Source: Bog-473 sp963821755
GTDB lineage: Bacteria; Actinomycetota; Acidimicrobiia; Acidimicrobiales; RAAP-2
Assembly: GCA_963821755.1 (NCBI GenBank)
Contig: CAWGEX010000005.1
Span: 806,001-870,000 of the forward strand
Direction of reading: 5' to 3'
Length of the DNA stretch: 64,000 nucleotides
Made by a program: the position numbers and the translations under genes. The notes beneath the pieces were generated by a model. It searched no databases. It saw only the letters and a program-made list of their open reading frames with translations, and was not told the origin of the DNA. Below, piece by piece: positions 51,292 through 60,000 of this stretch; positions within the stretch are counted from its first letter, which is position 1; each line of letters opens with the position of its first letter.

Positions 51292-52839
51292 TCACACACG
51301 GGCCGGAACCTGCGCCGCGCCGGGCACGGTGAAGACCACCCGCGCCCCGTTCACCACGTGGGGGTCGATCCAAATGGAGCCCCCGTGCGCCTCGACGAAG
51401 GCCTTGGCGATGGTCAAGCCGAGCCCGGCCCGGTCACCGCCGCTGTGACTGCTGAACATCTCGAAGACCTGCTCTCGCTGGTCGGCCGCAATGCCCGGAC
51501 CTTCGTCGGCCACCGAGATCTCGACCAACGGTCCCGAGGCGCCGGCAACTGCTCGGGCGTCGATGTGGATCAGGCTCTCTTCTGGAGCGAGGCGCGCCGC
51601 ATTCTCGAGCAGATTGGCCAGGACCTGGGCGATCAACAGGTGGTCGATCTCCACCAGCGGGAGACCAGCGGTGTCACCTACGACGACCCGCGCCGTCGGA
51701 ACCAAGCCCGACACGGCATCGAGCGCTTCGCTGACCAGCTCGTCGAGGGGAATGGGGGAGTAGCGAAGGGAGAGGGCGCCCGATTCGATCCGGGTCATGT
51801 CGAGGAGGTTGGTGACCAGCCGGGCCAACCGGTCCGACTGGAGCTCGATGAGCTCGAGCAGATCGGCACGGTCTTCCGCTCTCATGCTGTCGCCGTCCTG
51901 GCGCAAGCTGGACACCGCGGTCTTGACCGAGGCCAGCGGCGTGCGCAGGTCGTGGGAGACCGCTCCCATCATGGCCCGGCGCCAACGATCGATTTCTTCG
52001 AGGAGACGGCTCCGCAGCACCTGGTCCTGGAGCTGTGCCCGTTCGACGGCGAGCGCGGCCTGGTTGGCGAACGTTCCGAGCAGCGCCCGGTCCTGCCGGT
52101 GCAACCGCACCTCTTGGAGCACCAACAAGCCCACGGGGCGATTGCTCGCCACCAGTGCCACGGCCACTCGGCTGGGTACGACACCACCGGGCAAGCCGAG
52201 CGATCGGGTCTGGCCGCCGGCGGCAATGAGGGACTCCAGTTCCTCGGCCGTGATCGTCTGGCCGGCCCGGGCGGCGACCGAGAGTTCGGAGTCTTCGACC
52301 CCGACCGCCGCGCTCGCGTCGGGGAGGAGCAGGACCGTCCAGCGCGGCGCGAAGAGGGCCTGCACGGTGGCGACGATCTGTTCGAGCAATTGCGGGAGCG
52401 TGAAGTCGCCGATCAGGGCTTGGGAGAGCTCAAAGAGCCGGTTGGCGTCTTCTTCGCGCCGATTCGCCTCCTGCCGGGCCGCCTGCAGGTTGGTGACCAC
52501 TCGAGCCACGATCAGCACCACCACCACGTAGACGACCAAGGCAATCCAGTCCTGTGCCGCACGGATGGACAGGGTGCCGTAGGGAGGAAGGAAGAAGATG
52601 TCGTAGACCAGGAAGCCGGCCACCGCTCCCACCGCGCCCGGAACGAACCCGCCCACCACAACGCCGAGAATGACGGGGACCACAAAGACCAGTGCCGGTG
52701 CGGCGATGGTGAGGTGGGACCGGACCGGCAACATGAGGAACAGGAAGGCGGCCAGTCCGACCAGAGCCACAATGGTGCCGGCGGCAACCCGCCGGTACGC
52801 TCCATTGGTGGTCTGCACGCTTGGCATGGCGTTCGTCAC
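51292..52839 (-). CDS. kdpD: KdpD C-terminal half as a separate sensor histidine kinase
   Basis: About 515 residues starting at GTG 52839 (GGGAAG before it; ATG 52827 is an alternative). Four membrane helices of the DUF4118 type ('VALVGLAAFLFLMLPV', 'FVVPVILGVVVGGFVPGAVG', 'WIALVVYVVVVLIVARVV'), then a GAF region, then HisKA ('GAVSHDLRTPLASVKTA', His as phosphoacceptor) and HATPase_c ('LLENAARLAPE', 'VADEGPGIA', 'GLGLTIAKAFVEAHGG'). These are precisely the KdpD parts downstream of its USP domain. The missing N-terminal part is the divergent gene at 52914. Membrane kinase that phosphorylates KdpE. Confidence 0.92.
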   Translation of the reverse strand: MTNAMPSVQTTNGAYRRVAAGTIVALVGLAAFLFLMLPVRSHLTIAAPALVFVVPVILGVVVGGFVPGAVGAVAGFLVYDIFFLPPYGTLSIRAAQDWIALVVYVVVVLIVARVVTNLQAARQEANRREEDANRLFELSQALIGDFTLPQLLEQIVATVQALFAPRWTVLLLPDASAAVGVEDSELSVAARAGQTITAEELESLIAAGGQTRSLGLPGGVVPSRVAVALVASNRPVGLLVLQEVRLHRQDRALLGTFANQAALAVERAQLQDQVLRSRLLEEIDRWRRAMMGAVSHDLRTPLASVKTAVSSLRQDGDSMRAEDRADLLELIELQSDRLARLVTNLLDMTRIESGALSLRYSPIPLDELVSEALDAVSGLVPTARVVVGDTAGLPLVEIDHLLIAQVLANLLENAARLAPEESLIHIDARAVAGASGPLVEISVADEGPGIAADQREQVFEMFSSHSGGDRAGLGLTIAKAFVEAHGGSIWIDPHVVNGARVVFTVPGAAQVPARV

Positions 52840-52863
52840 AACTTCCCGGCAATATCCATCACC

Positions 52864-52879
52864 TGTACCCGAGTGTACC
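52864..52879. promoter_or_regulatory. TGTACC direct repeat between the two kdpD halves
   Basis: TGTACC at 52864-52869 and 52874-52879, exactly ten bases apart, that is one helical turn, in the 74-base spacer of the divergent kdpD-half genes. An OmpR-type regulator such as KdpE is the natural candidate; the same site would serve both promoters. Confidence 0.45.
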
Positions 52880-52913
52880 GACGCCCTTCGTGGTGCAGGC
52901 CTGTGAATGAGAG

Positions 52914-54074
52914 ATGACCATTTCGAACAATGATCCCGATGGCGACGAAGTTCGCCCCACCGGTCGCTTCCGGGTGTACCTGGGTGCGGCCGCCGGGGTG
53001 GGCAAGACGGTCGCCATGCTCGACGAGGGGTGGCGCCGCTTCCAGCGCGGGGCCGACGTCGTCGTCGGCTTCGTGGAGACGCACGGGCGCCCGTACACCA
53101 TGGCGCAGCTCCGCGATCTACCCGTCCTGCCCCGCCAGAGCGTCGAATACCGGGGATCAACCTGGGAAGAGATGGACCTGCAGGCCATTCTCGTCCGGCG
53201 GCCAGAGGTCGTCTTGATCGACGAGCTGGCCCACACCAACGTGCCGGCACCCGGAGTCAACGAGAAGCGGTGGCAGGACGTGGAGGCCATTCTCGACGCC
53301 GGGATCGCCGTGATCACCACCGTCAACATTCAGCACATCGAGTCGCTGGCCGACGCGGTGGAGCGGATCACCGGGGTGACCATCGGCGAACGCGTCCCGG
53401 ACTGGATGGTGCGTCGAGCCGACCAGCTCGAGCTCATCGACTCGTCGGCCGACCAGCTGCGGCGCCGCATGCTGCACGGCAACATCTATCCCGAAGCCAA
53501 GGTGCACTCCGCCCTGTCGGGTTTCTTCCGCATGGAGAACTTGGTGGCGTTGCGCGAACTGTCCCTGCGTTTCGTGGCTGACGAGACCGAGGAGGAGCTG
53601 CTCGAGTTCCTGCGCTCGCGGGGCGCCAATGCCTCAGGCGAGGTCTGGGACACGGCGGAACGGATTCTGGTCGCGGTGACCGGCGCCCCCGGGAACGACA
53701 CGGTCATCCGCCGGGCCGCCCGCATTGCGGCGCGCAGCAAGGCCGAGCTTCTCGTGCTCCACGTCATCGCCGGCGACGTCGGGACCAATCGGAACGACAC
53801 CGCCTCCCTGGAGGAGCTGACGCGTGACGTCGGAGGCAGTTGGGAGACGGCCCAAGGGGAGGATGTGGCGACGACCCTTGTCGCCGCAGCGGTCGATCAC
53901 CAGATCACGCAAATCGTGATCGGTACCTCCAAGCGCTCGCGATGGCAAGAAGTGACCCGTGGCGCCATCGTCCAGCAGATTCTGCGCAAGGCGGCCGATG
54001 CCGGCATCGACGTGCACGTCATCGCCCGCCGCACCGAGCGCAACGGGAAGGCGGCCGCGAACTACGAGGAGTAG
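52914..54074 (+). CDS. kdpD: KdpD N-terminal sensor plus USP domains, free-standing
   Basis: 386 residues. Residues 15-225 are the KdpD domain with a Walker A-like 'GAAAGVGKTVAML' and Walker B-like 'VVLIDELAHTNVPA', 'WQDVEAILDAGIAVITTVNIQHIESLADAV' and 'ERVPDWMVRRADQLELID'. The rest is a USP domain ('RILVAVTGAPGNDTVIRRAARIAARSKAELLVLHVI' and 'IVIGTSKRSRWQEVTRGAIVQQIL'). In ordinary KdpD these precede the membrane helices. This protein and the kinase opposite add up to a normal KdpD. Cytosolic, probably a regulator of the kinase through protein contact. The end overlaps the convergent nucleosidase by 13 bases. Confidence 0.92.
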   Translation: MTISNNDPDGDEVRPTGRFRVYLGAAAGVGKTVAMLDEGWRRFQRGADVVVGFVETHGRPYTMAQLRDLPVLPRQSVEYRGSTWEEMDLQAILVRRPEVVLIDELAHTNVPAPGVNEKRWQDVEAILDAGIAVITTVNIQHIESLADAVERITGVTIGERVPDWMVRRADQLELIDSSADQLRRRMLHGNIYPEAKVHSALSGFFRMENLVALRELSLRFVADETEEELLEFLRSRGANASGEVWDTAERILVAVTGAPGNDTVIRRAARIAARSKAELLVLHVIAGDVGTNRNDTASLEELTRDVGGSWETAQGEDVATTLVAAAVDHQITQIVIGTSKRSRWQEVTRGAIVQQILRKAADAGIDVHVIARRTERNGKAAANYEE

Positions 54075-54782
54075 GACTGGGCCAGATCGGCGAAGGCTGC
54101 TTCGGCCGCCACCGTGGCCGCGACGTGCATGCACTGGTTCAGGTGGGCCAGCGCCTTGGCCCGCCGGGGATCTCGGGCCAGGTACTTGCCCACGGCCACC
54201 AGGTCGGCCGACCCGTCGGGCTTGCTGAGGGCGAAGACCGCTTGGTCGACGATGTGCTCGTCCGGCCGATCGCTGATGCCCCGGTAGATCGACCAGTCGA
54301 CGCCGGCGCGTTCACACGCCTCGCCCACCCCGGAGGCCTCCATGTCGACGGCGCCGAACCCCGCGTCGAGAATGGGGCGCCACACGACCTCATCGGAGAA
54401 CAGACCATCGGTCGTCATCAGGCCGCCCTCGGCCTGGCGCGAGGGCAGCGGGCGGGTGCGCCGAACCGGCCCGTCCGGATGGAGCTGGACCCGGCTCGGC
54501 ACCATGAGCGAACCCACCGGGAGGGCCGGATCGAGCCCGCCGGCGATGCCCACCACCATGACGTGGTCGAACGGCCCACGCTCGAGCACGCGCTCGGTCG
54601 CCTCCCGGGCCGCGGCGGGTCCCATCCCGATGATCCCGGCCGAGACCGACCAGGCACCCGCCGAGCCCTCGTGCGAGAACACCGCGTCGCTCGGACGTCC
54701 GGGTGAGGCCGCCCGCCCGCACGACCGCCTTGAGCTCAGGCCGCATGGGGGCCAGGACGGCCACCCGTCGTGTCGTGGTCAC
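54062..54782 (-). pseudogene. Phosphorylase-superfamily nucleosidase with one frameshift
   Basis: About 239 residues in two frames that join in 54665-54690. The first part has 'RRVAVLAPMRPELKAVVRAGGL', starting at GTG 54782. The second has 'SVSAGIIGMGPAAAREATERVL', 'VMVVGIAGGLDPALPVGSLMVP', 'GAVDMEASGVGEACERAGVDWSIYRGISD' and the C-terminal helix. This is the PNP/MTA-SAH nucleosidase fold; the Met-Glu of 'DMEAS' binds ribose and the Asp of 'GISDRPDE' is the base donor. It cleaves a purine nucleoside or an adenosyl thioether. One inserted base (721 nt versus 720) explains the break. It overlaps the kdpD sensor gene tail to tail. Confidence 0.75.
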
Positions 54783-54861
54783 CCGGCCATCATGGCCGAC
54801 TTCTCGATAGCGTGGGCCTTCGGGTCGGACGGCCGTCCGCCTCGCCGGTCGGAGGTGGGCC

Positions 54862-55236
54862 ATGCGAAGTGCCGAAGAGGTCGTGCGGGAGTTCTGCGAC
54901 GCGGTGAGTCAACGCGATGCCGATCTGCTCCGCCCCTATTTCTCCGACGATGTCGTGTACCACAACATCCCGATGGATCCGGCCGAGGGGATCGAGGCCA
55001 CCATGGCGACGATCGACATGTTCCTCAGCATCTGCGAAGGGCTGGAGTTCGAGATCCACCATCTGGCCAGTGACGGCGCGGCCGTGCTCACGGAGCGAAC
55101 CGACACCTTCACCATGCAGGGAAAGACGGCACCCCTCCCGGTCATGGGTGTCTTCCATGTGCGTGACGGGAAGATCACCGCGTGGCGGGACTATTTCGAC
55201 ATGGGACAGGTCAACGCCATCTTCGGACTGGGTTGA
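54862..55236 (+). CDS. Limonene-1,2-epoxide-hydrolase-like protein
   Basis: 124 residues in the NTF2 fold with the LEH-family pattern: 'VVREFCDAVSQRDADLLRPYFSDDVVYHNIPMDPAEGIEAT', then 'VLTERTDTF' (Arg and Asp) and 'GVFHVRDGKITAWRDYFD' (second Asp). The Asp-Arg-Asp triad and the Tyr and Asn that hold the water in limonene epoxide hydrolase appear to be present. It opens epoxides of terpenoid or steroid type without a covalent intermediate. Start at ATG 54862. Soluble. It faces the Rpf-like gene tail to tail. Confidence 0.88.
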   Translation: MRSAEEVVREFCDAVSQRDADLLRPYFSDDVVYHNIPMDPAEGIEATMATIDMFLSICEGLEFEIHHLASDGAAVLTERTDTFTMQGKTAPLPVMGVFHVRDGKITAWRDYFDMGQVNAIFGLG

Positions 55237-55246
55237 CCTCCCGCGG

Positions 55247-55842
55247 CTACAGGCCGCAGGCGAAACGCGAGCTCCACGGACCGAACCCGTCCTCCCCGTG
55301 CAGCCGCAGGGCCAACGCGTCCTGGACGGCGGGGGCGGCTTGGTAGGGCCAGCCCGAGTAGCCGAAACTCTGCCAGGTGCTGATCAGGATGCCGTACGCA
55401 CCCGATGGCATGTTCGGGTTGTTGTAATTGTCACCCGATTCGTGCACCCGGATGCACTGCCAATCGGCCGTGGCGACGCTGTTGCTGTCATTGGTCGCCA
55501 CCACCGCCGGTGCCGCGGTGACCGGGGGCACCGGGGGCGTCGCCGTCACGGTGGCGGCCGCCGGCGCCACTGGGGCGGCGTCGTCGGCGCGGCCGTTGGG
55601 GCCGCCGTGATGGGAAAGTGGCCGCCGACGTCGATGACCAACCCGAGCGGCGTATGGACCACGACGGGTACGTCGAGTGCGGCCAGGTTGGAGTTCGAAG
55701 ACGGCGTGGTGTGGTTGCTCGCGGCTGGGCCTGATGCCGCGTTCGATGCCGAGGCATCGGGGGTGCGGCCCAGTGCCATGAGAAAAACTGAGGTCATACA
55801 GGTGACGGCGATCGCCGTACCGAGTGCAATGCGGATCCGCAC
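55247..55842 (-). pseudogene. Rpf-like transglycosylase domain protein with one frameshift
   Basis: About 198 residues. The start is GTG 55842 (GGGAGG four bases before). The signal peptide is 'IALGTAIAVTCMTSVFLMALG'. A linker follows with 'VVVHTPLGLVIDVGGHFPITAAPTAAP', then a frame change near 55575 and an Ala/Pro/Val linker. The C-terminus is 'WQCIRVHESGDNYNNPN', 'SGAYGILISTWQSFGYSG' and 'FGPWSSRFACGL', a lysozyme-like Rpf domain with the catalytic Glu in 'HESGDNY'. It should cut peptidoglycan glycan strands outside the cell, helping growth resumption. One base appears to be missing in a C run, unlike the insertions elsewhere. Confidence 0.82.
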
Positions 55843-56461
55843 GGCACCTCCCTTCGTCGGGCGCCGTGGCGCCAGGCTCTGCTCGGTGGAGGACGGGCTC
55901 CGGCCATTGCATACGCGCCCCGATCGGAGAGCGGGAAGGCATCGTCCGATCTGGCATATCGCCGCAGGGTGTGCGGCCGGTTGTGTGAAGCCCGGGGATT
56001 GTCCTCGGTGTGTCCTCTTTTCGTCGTCAGCCGGCTCGCCCGAGGGACAGGCGCGCCGAAACCCCGACTGGTCCATGGTGTGTCCGACCGGCACCACCTT
56101 CTGCATACAGCTGAATTGCACGCCGCAGCATGAAGCAGAAAGGCCGATCAGCCTTTGCGCAGAACAATGTAGCAGGATGGTGTCGATTACCGGGTTCGCC
56201 CCGTCACATAGGACGTTGAACTGGACTTATGGAGACAGAGATTGTGATGTTGTTCACAAAATCGGCTCCGAGGGAGCCTATTTACCTCTATTGATCCCGT
56301 TGAATGGCCCCCTTAATTCTGGAAATGAAGAGCCATTAATCGGCCTCTTTTGAAAGCGTGGGACCGGATGGTCGGGCCGTCCTGCACGGGCCCGCCGCCG
56401 CCCGTAGGGTCCAGGTCCGAGAACGGGGCCACTCCGGCATCCCGACGCGAGAAAGTGGCTC
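55843..56461. other. 619-base AT-richer intergenic region
   Basis: No supported gene. The right half (about 56100-56360) is markedly lower in GC than its neighbours. It contains a perfect 6-bp stem, AAAGGC (56139-56144) with GCCTTT (56151-56156), without a T-tract. Being upstream of the Rpf-like gene, I looked for a c-di-AMP riboswitch but could not identify its conserved core. Confidence 0.4.
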
Positions 56462-58084
56462 ATGACCTCGACCCCAGCTGACGTGGTTCCGCCGGACGGA
56501 TTCACGGTGGCCGGCTTGATACGACGGCTGGCCCGGTCCCGGTCGGACCGCGAGATGTTGGTGGCGGGTGAGGTGCGGCGCACGTGGTCGGAGGAGTACC
56601 GGTGGGCCTGCCGGGTGGCGCAGGCGTGCCGGCGCGACGGGCTGGTGGCGGGTGACCGGGTGGCCCTGCTCGACCGGAACGGCCTGCCCTATTTCGATGT
56701 GCTCTTCGGCGGGGCGTTGCTCGGTGCCGTCAACGTGGCGGTGAACTGGCGCCTGGCGCCCGCCGAGATGGCGGCCATCATCGATGACGCCGCGGCGTGC
56801 ATCCTGGTGGTCCACGCCGACTACCTGCCGGCGTTGGCGCAGATGGCGAGTGCACTCCCTGCCGTGCGGCGCATCGTCGTGCTGGAAGACCGCGGTGCGC
56901 CGGGGCCGTGCCCAGACCCCCGGGCCGTCTCCTATGACCAGTGGCTCGACGGGTGCCCCGAGTCGGACCCCGGCCACGTAGGAGGACCGCTGGAGGTCAG
57001 CATGCAGCTGTACACCTCGGGGACCACGGGACTCCCCAAGGGGGTCATGCTGACCAACGCCAACCTGTCGACGGCCGTGTCCGAAGCCGGGCGCACCTTC
57101 AGCATCACCGCCGACACCGTCAGCCTGGTGGCCATGCCGCTCTTTCACATCGGCGGCTCCGGGTGGGCGCTGTGCGGCATGTCGCGGGGTGGTCGCTCGG
57201 TGATTCTGCGTGACGTCGATCCGGCGCGGTTGCTCGAGCTCATCGCTACCGAGCGCATCACCGAGATGTTCGTGGTGCCGGCCGTGTTGATGGCGCTCCT
57301 GGCCGCCCCGACCTTGCCGTCAACCGATCTGACCAGTCTGCGCCACATCTTCTACGGGGCGTCGCCCATCTCGGAGGACGTGCTGATCCGCTGCATGGCC
57401 GCCTTCGGCTGCGGATTCAACCAGGTCTACGGCATGACCGAGACCACCGGCGCCATCACGGCCCTGCGGGCCGAGGACCACGACCCCGAGGGGCCGCGCC
57501 AACACCTGCTGCGATCGGCCGGCCGGCCCCATCCGGGAGTCGAGATCCGCATCGTCGACCCCGATTCCCTGGGTGACGCCGACCTGGGCCAAGTCGGCGA
57601 GGTCTGGACCCGCGGGGCGTACAACATGGCCGGGTACTGGGGGAAGAGTGAGGAGACGGCCGCCACCGTGGTCGCCGACGGCTGGCTCCGCACTGGTGAC
57701 GCCGGGTACCTCGACGCCGAGGGTTACCTCTACCTGCACGACCGCATGAAGGACATGATCGTCAGCGGCGGCGAGAACATCTACCCGGCCGAGGTGGAGA
57801 ACGTGCTCCTCTCGCACCCTTCCGTGGTCGACGCGGCGGTGATCGGGGTACCCGACGACCGATGGGGCGAGACGGTCAAGGCCATCGTGGTGCCGGCAGC
57901 GGGCCTCGGCGGCGTCATTGACGCCGCCGATGTGATGGCGCACTGTCGCCGGCACCTGGCGAACTACAAGGCGCCGACCTCGGTGGACACCATCGATGTC
58001 CTCCCCCGCAACCCTTCGGGCAAGATCCTCAAGCGCCAATTGCGCGACCCCTACTGGGTCGGGCGCCAGCGCCAGATCAACTAG
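56462..58084 (+). CDS. Acyl-CoA synthetase (class I adenylate-forming enzyme)
   Basis: 540 residues with all core motifs: the P-loop 'YTSGTTGLPKG', 'PLFHIGGSG', 'YGMTETTGAI' (A5), 'GWLRTGDAGYLDAEGYLYLHDR' (A7-A8), 'MIVSGGENIYPAEVE' and the catalytic Lys in 'NPSGKILKR' (A10). It activates a carboxylic acid with ATP to acyl-AMP and then acyl-CoA. The closest flavour is fatty-acid or aromatic acid CoA ligase (FadD/CaiC type). The start is ATG 56462. Stand-alone and cytosolic; it converges on dipZ. Confidence 0.94.
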   Translation: MTSTPADVVPPDGFTVAGLIRRLARSRSDREMLVAGEVRRTWSEEYRWACRVAQACRRDGLVAGDRVALLDRNGLPYFDVLFGGALLGAVNVAVNWRLAPAEMAAIIDDAAACILVVHADYLPALAQMASALPAVRRIVVLEDRGAPGPCPDPRAVSYDQWLDGCPESDPGHVGGPLEVSMQLYTSGTTGLPKGVMLTNANLSTAVSEAGRTFSITADTVSLVAMPLFHIGGSGWALCGMSRGGRSVILRDVDPARLLELIATERITEMFVVPAVLMALLAAPTLPSTDLTSLRHIFYGASPISEDVLIRCMAAFGCGFNQVYGMTETTGAITALRAEDHDPEGPRQHLLRSAGRPHPGVEIRIVDPDSLGDADLGQVGEVWTRGAYNMAGYWGKSEETAATVVADGWLRTGDAGYLDAEGYLYLHDRMKDMIVSGGENIYPAEVENVLLSHPSVVDAAVIGVPDDRWGETVKAIVVPAAGLGGVIDAADVMAHCRRHLANYKAPTSVDTIDVLPRNPSGKILKRQLRDPYWVGRQRQIN

Positions 58085-58103
58085 GACCCCGGCGCCACGC
58101 TGG

Positions 58104-59795
58104 TCAGCCGAAGGTGAAGTCGTAGGCCTGCACGCCGGGGGTGACCTGCAAGCCCAACTGCCCGGTTTGCAGCGCCTGGCCCGAGAACAGCGTGTAGAGC
58201 GTGGGGATGCCGCTCACCTTGATGGTGGAGAGGTGACGGCCGTTATAGGAGACGTCGACCGTCCCGCTCCCTCCCAGGACGAGATAGACGTTGTCGGCGG
58301 TGAAGTGCAGGGACAGCGCTGCATTGGCGCCGGCGGTCGCTTGTTGCGAACGGTCGGTCCACGTCCCGCTGAAGGCGAGGTCGTTGAGCGGAATGGACGA
58401 GGGAGCGTGGTAGTCGACGGCCTTGTTGTAGTCGAGCGCCGTCCCCACGAAGTACTGCGGGTTCGACTCGGAGTAGCCCAGGTAGGTCTCCTGGGTGATC
58501 TGGTTGGTCGGGGTCTTGTCGGCCACATCGGTCGGGGCCGGGAGACGGGTCGCTCCGTTGGCGGTCAGCAATTGGCGGATGTTCGACTCCATGGCGCCGT
58601 AGCCGCCCTCTCCGAAGTCGTAGGCGCGGACCTCCCCGCTGGGATCGATGAGGTACTCGGCCGGCCAGTACTGGTTGCTGTAGGCGTCCCAGGTGCCGTA
58701 GTTGTTATCCACCGCGATCGGGTAATCGACCCCCAGCGTGCCCGCCTCGCTGCGCACGTTGGACACGACGTGCTCGAAGGCGAACTCCGGGGTGTGGACG
58801 CCGACGACGACCAGGCCGTCCTTCTTGTAATCGTTGTACCAGCTCTCGACGTGGGGCAGCGACCGCTGGCAGTTGATACACGAGTAGGTCCAGAAGTCGA
58901 TCAACACCACCTTGCCCGTGAGTTGGGCCAGCGACAGCGGCTGGTTGCCCGGTGTGTTGAGCCAGCTGACGATGCCCGTGAAATTCGGCGCCTTGGCCAG
59001 GCGGGGCAACGAGCTCGTTCCCTCTTTGGCCGCGGCCGCCTGCTTCTGGGCCAATGTGTTGGCCTTCTCGCCGCTGAGGGCATGAAGTTGATTCGCGATG
59101 GCGGTGTTGCTCTCGATGCGGTTTTCCAGCGCGGCGGTGTAGCCCGGCACGGCGCGCTGGAGCGGATCGAGCACCCCGAAGGCGATGGCCAGGGTGGTGA
59201 CCGCCAGCACGGCCCCCGCCACCCGCCGGATGACCGGGAGGTGCTGACGCACCTTCTTCCATCCGGTAGCGGCGCGCTGGGCCAGCACGGCGAAGACGAG
59301 CAGGGGCAGGGTGGCACCGGCGGCGTAGAAGATGGTGACAAAGAAGGTCGAGGCATCCACCCGGTGGTTGCCGGCGGCGGCCGATATGGCGGCCAGGACC
59401 GGACCGGCGCAGGGCACGAAGACCAGGCCCAGGCTGAGTCCGAGGACGAACCCGCCGCCCGAGTCGGCGTAGCGCGTCGACCCGAGTCGGTTGAAGGGCC
59501 GCTCGATCAACTCACCGACCTTCGGGATCATGAGGCCCACGGCCAAGGCGAGCAGCAGCCCGATCCCGAGCCACATCAGGAAATTCTGGGGCAGGCCGAG
59601 CGCGCTGAGCACGGTGCTGCCGACGAGCACAGCCAGACTGAAGCTGACCACCAACCCGGCGATGATCAGGTAGGGGCGGGCCCGGCTGGTTCCGGCCGAT
59701 CCGCCAGCGACCACCACCGGCAGGACGGGCACGATGCAGGGAGAGAGGCCGGTGATGAGGCCTCCGAGGAAAGCGATGACGAGCAGCTCACCCAC
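58104..59795 (-). CDS. dipZ: DipZ-type thiol-disulfide exchange protein (CcdA + thioredoxin-like + C-terminal domain)
   Basis: 563 residues. Residues 1-230 are a CcdA/DsbD-like membrane domain with the paired Cys in 'TGLSPCIVPVLPV' and 'VFVPCAGPVL'. A helical extracytoplasmic linker ('ANQLHALSGEKANTLAQKQ') is followed by a thioredoxin-like domain with Cys-x-x-Cys in 'YSCINCQRSLP'. The last 150 residues are the beta-sandwich found in DipZ proteins ('LAFSGTWTDRSQQATAG', 'YLVLGGSGTVDVSYNG'). It carries reducing power across the membrane to exported thiol proteins and cytochrome c maturation. The start ATG 59795 has GGGAG-type bases upstream. Confidence 0.92.
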   Translation of the reverse strand: MGELLVIAFLGGLITGLSPCIVPVLPVVVAGGSAGTSRARPYLIIAGLVVSFSLAVLVGSTVLSALGLPQNFLMWLGIGLLLALAVGLMIPKVGELIERPFNRLGSTRYADSGGGFVLGLSLGLVFVPCAGPVLAAISAAAGNHRVDASTFFVTIFYAAGATLPLLVFAVLAQRAATGWKKVRQHLPVIRRVAGAVLAVTTLAIAFGVLDPLQRAVPGYTAALENRIESNTAIANQLHALSGEKANTLAQKQAAAAKEGTSSLPRLAKAPNFTGIVSWLNTPGNQPLSLAQLTGKVVLIDFWTYSCINCQRSLPHVESWYNDYKKDGLVVVGVHTPEFAFEHVVSNVRSEAGTLGVDYPIAVDNNYGTWDAYSNQYWPAEYLIDPSGEVRAYDFGEGGYGAMESNIRQLLTANGATRLPAPTDVADKTPTNQITQETYLGYSESNPQYFVGTALDYNKAVDYHAPSSIPLNDLAFSGTWTDRSQQATAGANAALSLHFTADNVYLVLGGSGTVDVSYNGRHLSTIKVSGIPTLYTLFSGQALQTGQLGLQVTPGVQAYDFTFG

Positions 59796-60000
59796 GCCGG
59801 GAGATCCTCATCTGATGGGGCCTGTGGGCTGTGGATGCTCCGGGTCGCATGTTCCCGTCTTCCGTGCTGCGTGATGGGGTCAGGTTCCCAGCCCACCGCC
59901 GTGCGATGCCCCGTGGAGGGGAAGTTAGCGGGCGCCGCGGCGGAAGGGGCGTCACCCTGGGTACGACGGGGCGGTCGCCGGGGCAGCAGACTGTCCCACC

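Noticed and set aside
50476..52917. A long plus-strand frame (813 residues) over kdpE and the kinase
   Set aside because: It is antisense to two well-supported genes and has the His/Arg/Gly-rich composition of a shadow frame.
55843..56461. c-di-AMP (ydaO-type) riboswitch before the Rpf-like gene
   Set aside because: This is a common position for it in Actinobacteria, but I could not align the conserved core or its paired stems with the sequence.
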